The notes below the pieces were generated by a model, which was given only the letters and a program-made list of their open reading frames with translations, was not told where the DNA came from and ran no database searches. The translations under genes and the position numbers were made by a program. Shown piece after piece: positions 59,798 through 64,000 of a stretch of 64,000 nt of DNA (positions within the stretch are counted from its first letter, which is position 1; each line of letters opens with the position of its first letter). Origin of the DNA: Diplosphaera chodatii (lineage: Eukaryota > Chlorophyta > Trebouxiophyceae > Prasiolales > Stichococcaceae); contig JAALGY010000063.1 of NCBI GenBank assembly GCA_032358165.1, positions 676,984 through 740,983 on the forward strand. Direction: 5' to 3'.

Positions 59798-60774
59798 ATG
59801 CGGGCGGTACTGCAGCGTGTGAAGCACGCCAGCGTCACGGTGCAGTGGCGGCAGCATCATCTCGAACCTTGACATCATGTAGATGAACCTTCACACCACC
59901 TGTCTGATTTTCAGTTCGCTGGCGCACATCTGCATATACAGCGAATCGAGCTGGCAGTTTGCCAGCTCATTCATCATCCATCTGCTGCAGATCGATGGCG
60001 AGGTCATCTCCAAGATTGGGCCTGGTCTGCTTTGCCTGATAGGTGTGGGCGCTGAAGACACTCAGGCGGACGCAGAGTACATGTGAGGTCGCTGAGCACC
60101 CACCCTGTCAAGTCGAATTGTGCTGTGATTCGCTGCTGGTTCACAACCATGATGGTGCCCGGTGCAGGTGCCGGAAGCTCCTTGGGATCCGGCTGTGGCC
60201 CAACGCAGAAAAGCCCGAGCGCTCGTTCGACAGCAATGTGATCGTTTGCTACGCTCACCAGGCATATGCATCTGCTGACCTTACATCTCATATTAACACC
60301 TGCTTATTGAGGTGCAGGTGGTAGAAAATGACTTTGAGCTGCTGCTTGTGAGTCAGTTCACGCTGTTCGGCAAGCTAAAAGGCAACAAGCTCGAATTTGT
60401 GAAGGTAGATGGGCTGTGTTGCTGGCTGCGGGGTGGCGCACTAGGAAGTGCAGTGCGGCATCATGATGTCCATGGCACTGATGTGACCTGTTGCGGTACG
60501 CAGGCAATGCCACCAACACAGGTGTGACGTGAATATTGGATCATTGAAGGCCTGTTCCTGTGCCATTGTTGCAGTACTTGCGACACAAGCCGGATATGCT
60601 GCAGATGTGTATTGCATTCTGAAGGCGAGGGCTACCTATGGGGCATTTGTGGAGCGTGTGAGGCAGGCATACATCCCTGAGCGTGTCCGGGATGGCGTAT
60701 TTGCAGCTATGATGTCAGTTGACCTCTGCAACGACGGTCCTGTTACAATATCGCTTGACTCACAGGCAAGGTAG
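59798..60774 (+). CDS. D-aminoacyl-tRNA deacylase (DTD)
   Basis: Proofreading enzyme that frees tRNAs wrongly charged with D-amino acids (or glycine on tRNA-Ala). Six exons join in frame to 152 residues, the normal DTD length: 59798-59839, 59991-60082, 60168-60237, 60318-60404, 60504-60521 and 60625-60774. Signatures are MRAVLQRVKHASVT, IDGEVISKIGPGLLCLIGVG, MCRKLLGIRLWPN, LLLVSQFTLFGKLKGNK (the SQFTL active-site block) and VDLCNDGPVTISLDS (the Gly-cisPro motif, GP). Exon 5 is an 18-base micro-exon coding AMPPTQ. It restores the usual spacing between LKGNK and the YGAFVERVR helix, and without it the conserved MPP is missing. Confidence 0.93.
60504..60521 (+). other. 18-base micro-exon of DTD
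   Basis: GCAATGCCACCAACACAG, preceded by ...TACGCAG and followed by GTGTGA, codes AMPPTQ in the right phase between the exon ending LEFVK and the exon starting ARATYGAF. It supplies the AMPP block found in DTD proteins. Confidence 0.8.
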
Positions 60775-61115
60775 CAGGCGTTTGTGGTTTCACTGCTCTA
60801 GGACTGAATGGAAGTCACTGACCGGTGTGGGGTGCAGAGTCAGGCTACATGGCTGCGCGCCTTCGACAGCCTCGCAAGTCATGTCCCAATCACGAGTAAT
60901 GCACTGAAGTGGTCGAACGAGCTGCCAGATACCAAATAATGTGTGTATGACCGGGACCACTCGAGTTTGACCGGGGCTGCCCACTGTTGCCCCAATCCAC
61001 TCCGATCACACTGCTGCTTCAGCGACCCTTGGCACCTCCTGTGCTGCCATGCTGGCTGGCCACAACAGGCAGCAACTGCTGGTGCGTCGTATCTTTGCAT
61101 GGGGCATCCGCAGCC
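60775..61115. other. Intergenic region, DTD / PAT1
   Basis: 341 bases between two same-strand genes, holding the DTD 3' UTR and the PAT1 promoter. No further feature recognised. Confidence 0.4.
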
Positions 61116-64000
61116 ATGGCGGAAGCTGCAGCCGACGATGACAACAATGACGACACATTTGGTGGTGTGTTGTTTCGAATGTCAACATCAACAGCACGGC
61201 CTTATATTACGGCAGCCATTGCACGCCTGAGTAAGCCATGCAGACAGAGTCTCATGGTTTTTACTGTTGTACAGGTGGCGATGATGCAGGTGCTGGCTTT
61301 CAGCGGGCCACGATCCACCGCCAGGTGTGCATGCGCGCAGGCACTTCATCACACTTACTGCTTTTGCACCGCCGTCTCGAGTGTTGCAAGATACCAGGAC
61401 GTGCAGATTGCGCATGATAGTGTGGTGCGTGACAGCATTGGCGTGCTTCTGCAGGATGCGGACCCCGTGGGTGCGCAGCAGTACTCGTTCTTTGGAGGCT
61501 TTGATGATGGCGCAGACGAGTCGCTGGGAGGCCTGGAGGTGGGCCACCTCACTCCCTGGGTCCAACGGAACGGCCGCATGGCAGTGTGACAGACGCTGTA
61601 GCACTTGCAGGCCATGAGCGTGTAATGGGAAGCCATGCACGTGCAGGCTGGGCGCCACCTTGCATGCGATGCACCTGCAGGAGGGGGTGGATGCGCCGCC
61701 GGAGGAGGAGCGGCTGGGGGGCGCGCTGGGGGAGGCGGAGGAGGTGGACCTGACGGAGCTGGACCCGGACCTGGCCGGCGACGCCGACCTGTCCTTCGCC
61801 ACCATGTTTGCGAGGTGCATGGTGTGATGGCTGTGGCTGCAGGGGTGGAGGCAACCATGGGGTTGAGGCAGATCGTTGGCTGGCCCATGTGCTGGTGCAC
61901 TTCCTGTTGTGGGGGCACTTGACCGTGTGTGTGTCAGGCCGCTGTTTCCACCCTGACCCTTAGCAATTCCTCCCTCAGGTCTCTGGAGGACCCCGACCGT
62001 GCAGAGACGCCCTTTGTCAGCTCGTTGGACACAGACGCCAGTGGGCAGCGGCAGCGGCCCAATTGGCGGCGGCGGCAGCAGCACAGCTGACAGCCTCAGC
62101 GGGCTGGTGGGCGCGCTGCCGGGGCTGTCCGCCTCCGCTGGTCGCAGCGCAGCTGCGGCCGCCAGCTCAGCATTCAGCTCAGGGTTTCCCGGCGGCCTGC
62201 CGCCCCCTGTCCCCGGCCTGCTGGACGACCCCTGGGGCCAGCTGACGGGCTTGTCACTGCCAGCATCTGCGCCGCAGGTGACTGCAACCTCACCGGCGTT
62301 GAAAGCGCGACTCTGTTCCCTTCTCAGATGAAGCTCACGCAATTTGCGTGCCATGCAATTTTGGGCAGGATGGATTGATCGTCGGTGTGACAGAGGAGAC
62401 GTCACTCAGCAGCAATGTACATGAGCAGGTTGCATCACAGCAGCAGGCGAAGCAGCAGCCAGCAGCTGCGCTGGCCGGGTTTGGACCCCTTGATCCGGCG
62501 GTACCGCTGCCGCAGCCAGGCCAGGCCCCGCTGCATGTGCGTCCCTAACCCCGTATCGGACGCTTGGCCCTCTCAGCTGCCGAAAGTGCACACTACCGTC
62601 CTGACCATCAGTGCCGTATATGATTCACCCCTAATTTGCACTTTGTGAGCCGACCCAGGATGGTCTTCAGCCGCAGCAAACCATGCAGCAGCAGCAGCAG
62701 CCGCCGCAACACCCAGTGCTGCCCCCGCAGCAGCAGCAGCAGCAGCAGCTCCAGCACGCGCAGGCCCAGATGGCGGCGGTGCGCATCACGACGCCGATGA
62801 CGGTGCAGCAGCTGGAGGAGCAGATGCGGGCGCAGGCGCAGGGCGCCGCCCCGCCGCCGCCCCCCGCACCCCACCCCCAGCAGTGGCCGCCGCAACAGCA
62901 GCAGCTCACACCGCCCAGCCACACCCAACAAGTGCGGGGCATCTGCACGCCTGTACTTGAAACTGTCGACAAAAATGCCACGATGTGTGGCTTTCGCAGT
63001 TGTCAATCAATGTGCCCGATGCGACATACGCTTTGGTGGCAACAGCTGCAGCAGCCCACTCCACAGCAGGCGGCAGCTGCGGCGGCACAGCGGGCCGCGC
63101 AGGCGGTGTATGCAGCGCAGCGACCGCTGCCGCCGCAGCCCATGGGCGGTCCGCCATTCCCACGGCCCCCTGCAGGTGGGTGCTATACAAGTCGTTGTCT
63201 GCCTCGGATCAAAGAGCCTCGGATCACAGCCTTCCCGCTGGGGGTGCCATTGCATCAAAACCGCTTGTGTGGCGAGCAAACAGCACGGAAGGTACCCCAC
63301 AGGCATGCCGCCGCCGCCGGGTATGCCTCCTGGCGGGCCGCGTAGCTATGCTGCAATGCTCGGCGGGCAGCAGCTGGGGCCCAGACGGCCGCCGCCGCCA
63401 AACTGGCGGCCTCCGCCCGGCTTCATGCCAGGTGCTGCGCCAGCTACTTCCCTCGGCATGCGATCTCGGTCTGATGGACGAGCAGCTCGCTCACATGTGC
63501 TTCACTGGCAACAGCTCTTCCCAGGGCTGTGTACGCTCAACGTCACACCACATCTGCCCTCACCCAACGCGGCAGCACCTTATGGCTGACTGCACGTCCC
63601 AAAACCTTACCCAAGCCTCTCTGTCATGCCACAGGCATGCACATGCGGCCCGGCATGGGGCCGCCGGTGCACGGGCCACGCCCGCCTCCAGGCTGGCCTG
63701 GGCTGCCGCGCCCACCGCCAGGGATGCCGCCAATGATGCCGCCACCGCCAGGGTATGCCACGCTGGCACCGTCATCCGGCACGGCCCCAATGTTCCGGGG
63801 CAAGGAAGTCGCAGCATTGGCTTGACATCTCGCCATGAGCAGACGACTGATGCTGCTTGGTGTGCAGGTGGGTGCACTCGCCGCCGCCAGGTGCGCCTCC
63901 CCACGGACCGCAGGTTCACAGCGGTATGCCGCACAGCCGACCACCGCTTATGTCGCCGCAGCAGCATCAGGTCAGCCTTCTCGTCAGGCAGCTACTCACA
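61116..64000 (+). CDS. mRNA decapping activator PAT1, N-terminal part
   Basis: PAT1 links the helicase DDX6/Dhh1, the Lsm1-7 ring and decapping factors in cytoplasmic mRNA decay. The first exon from 61116 gives MAEAAADDDNNDDTFG, containing the NDDTFG-type motif that in animal PAT1 proteins contacts DDX6. Later exons give ADPVGAQQYSFFGGFDDGAD with ESLGGLE (like the YEFFG...ELGGLE block of plant PAT1), then EEVDLTELDPDLAGDADLSF and MFARSLEDPDRAETPF. From about 62680 the protein is a long Gln/Pro/Met-rich region: a pure Gln stretch, TPMTVQQLEEQMRAQAQG, then PPPGMPPGGPRSYAAMLGG and MHMRPGMGPPVHGPRPPPG. This low-complexity stretch is typical of PAT1 before its folded C-terminus, which must lie beyond the window. 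Exon limits between 61600 and 62350 are unresolved. Confidence 0.7.

Noticed and set aside
61188..62405. 405-residue open frame on the minus strand
   Set aside because: It is the antisense shadow of GC-rich PAT1 exons and introns and has no domain.

Overview
The window is nuclear DNA from a green alga, most likely a trebouxiophyte or another core chlorophyte; the species cannot be named from the sequence alone. Fifteen protein genes can be recognised. Nearly all are split into many short exons by GT...(TG)CAG introns, mostly 60-250 bases long, with coding exons richer in GC than introns. The proteins resemble their plant counterparts (lycopene epsilon-cyclase, plant-type PI4K-beta, CCT4, eIF2B-alpha). 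Two genes, a peptidyl-glycine alpha-amidating monooxygenase and an LSM11-type U7 protein, are to my knowledge missing from land plants, which favours an alga.

Layout, left to right: lycopene epsilon-cyclase (-, runs off the left edge), eIF2B alpha (+), PI4-kinase beta (-), chaperonin CCT4 (+), RWD-like/CHY zinc-finger protein (-), CNNM-type transporter (+), long PPR protein (+), LSM11-like U7 snRNP protein (-), NUP43-like nucleoporin (+), bifunctional amidating enzyme PAM (-), a 3.4 kb repeat array (44451-47861), PhzF-like isomerase (-), UDP-glucose 4-epimerase (+), SPB1 rRNA methyltransferase (-), D-aminoacyl-tRNA deacylase (+), and the 5' part of the decapping activator PAT1 (+, runs off the right edge). 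Genes alternate strand almost perfectly, so most intergenic gaps are either short divergent promoters (about 330-1100 bases) or short convergent 3' ends (about 250-560 bases). Nothing suggests an operon-like or biosynthetic cluster. Most genes are housekeeping: translation and ribosome biogenesis (eIF2B, SPB1, DTD), protein folding (CCT4), RNA processing and decay (LSM11, PAT1, the PPR protein), lipid signalling (PI4K), plastid pigments (LCYE) and the secretory pathway (PAM).

The one clearly unusual object is the array between PAM and the PhzF-like gene. It holds about 85 copies of a 17-base motif, GGTCAATAACAAAGGGG or its complement, spaced mostly 26-27 bases apart. The left half mainly reads CCCCTTTGTT... 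and the right half mainly the reverse complement, around a unique GC-rich core near 45840-46010. Spacers and a second box (GTACTGATGACGCGT) are mirrored in the same way, and both ends carry the same inverted terminus. This is the architecture of a foldback-type element (long inverted arms built from short tandem units), with no transposase visible. Other points worth a look are the LSM11-like protein with an SR-rich insertion, PAM with all copper and lyase ligands plus a membrane anchor, an 18-base micro-exon in DTD, GC-AG introns in PI4K-beta and NUP43, and a near-perfect 35-base palindrome downstream of the CNNM gene.

Gene spans run from inferred start to inferred stop and include introns. 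Exon limits were read by eye from splice signals, reading frame and remembered family sequence, so those marked approximate may shift.
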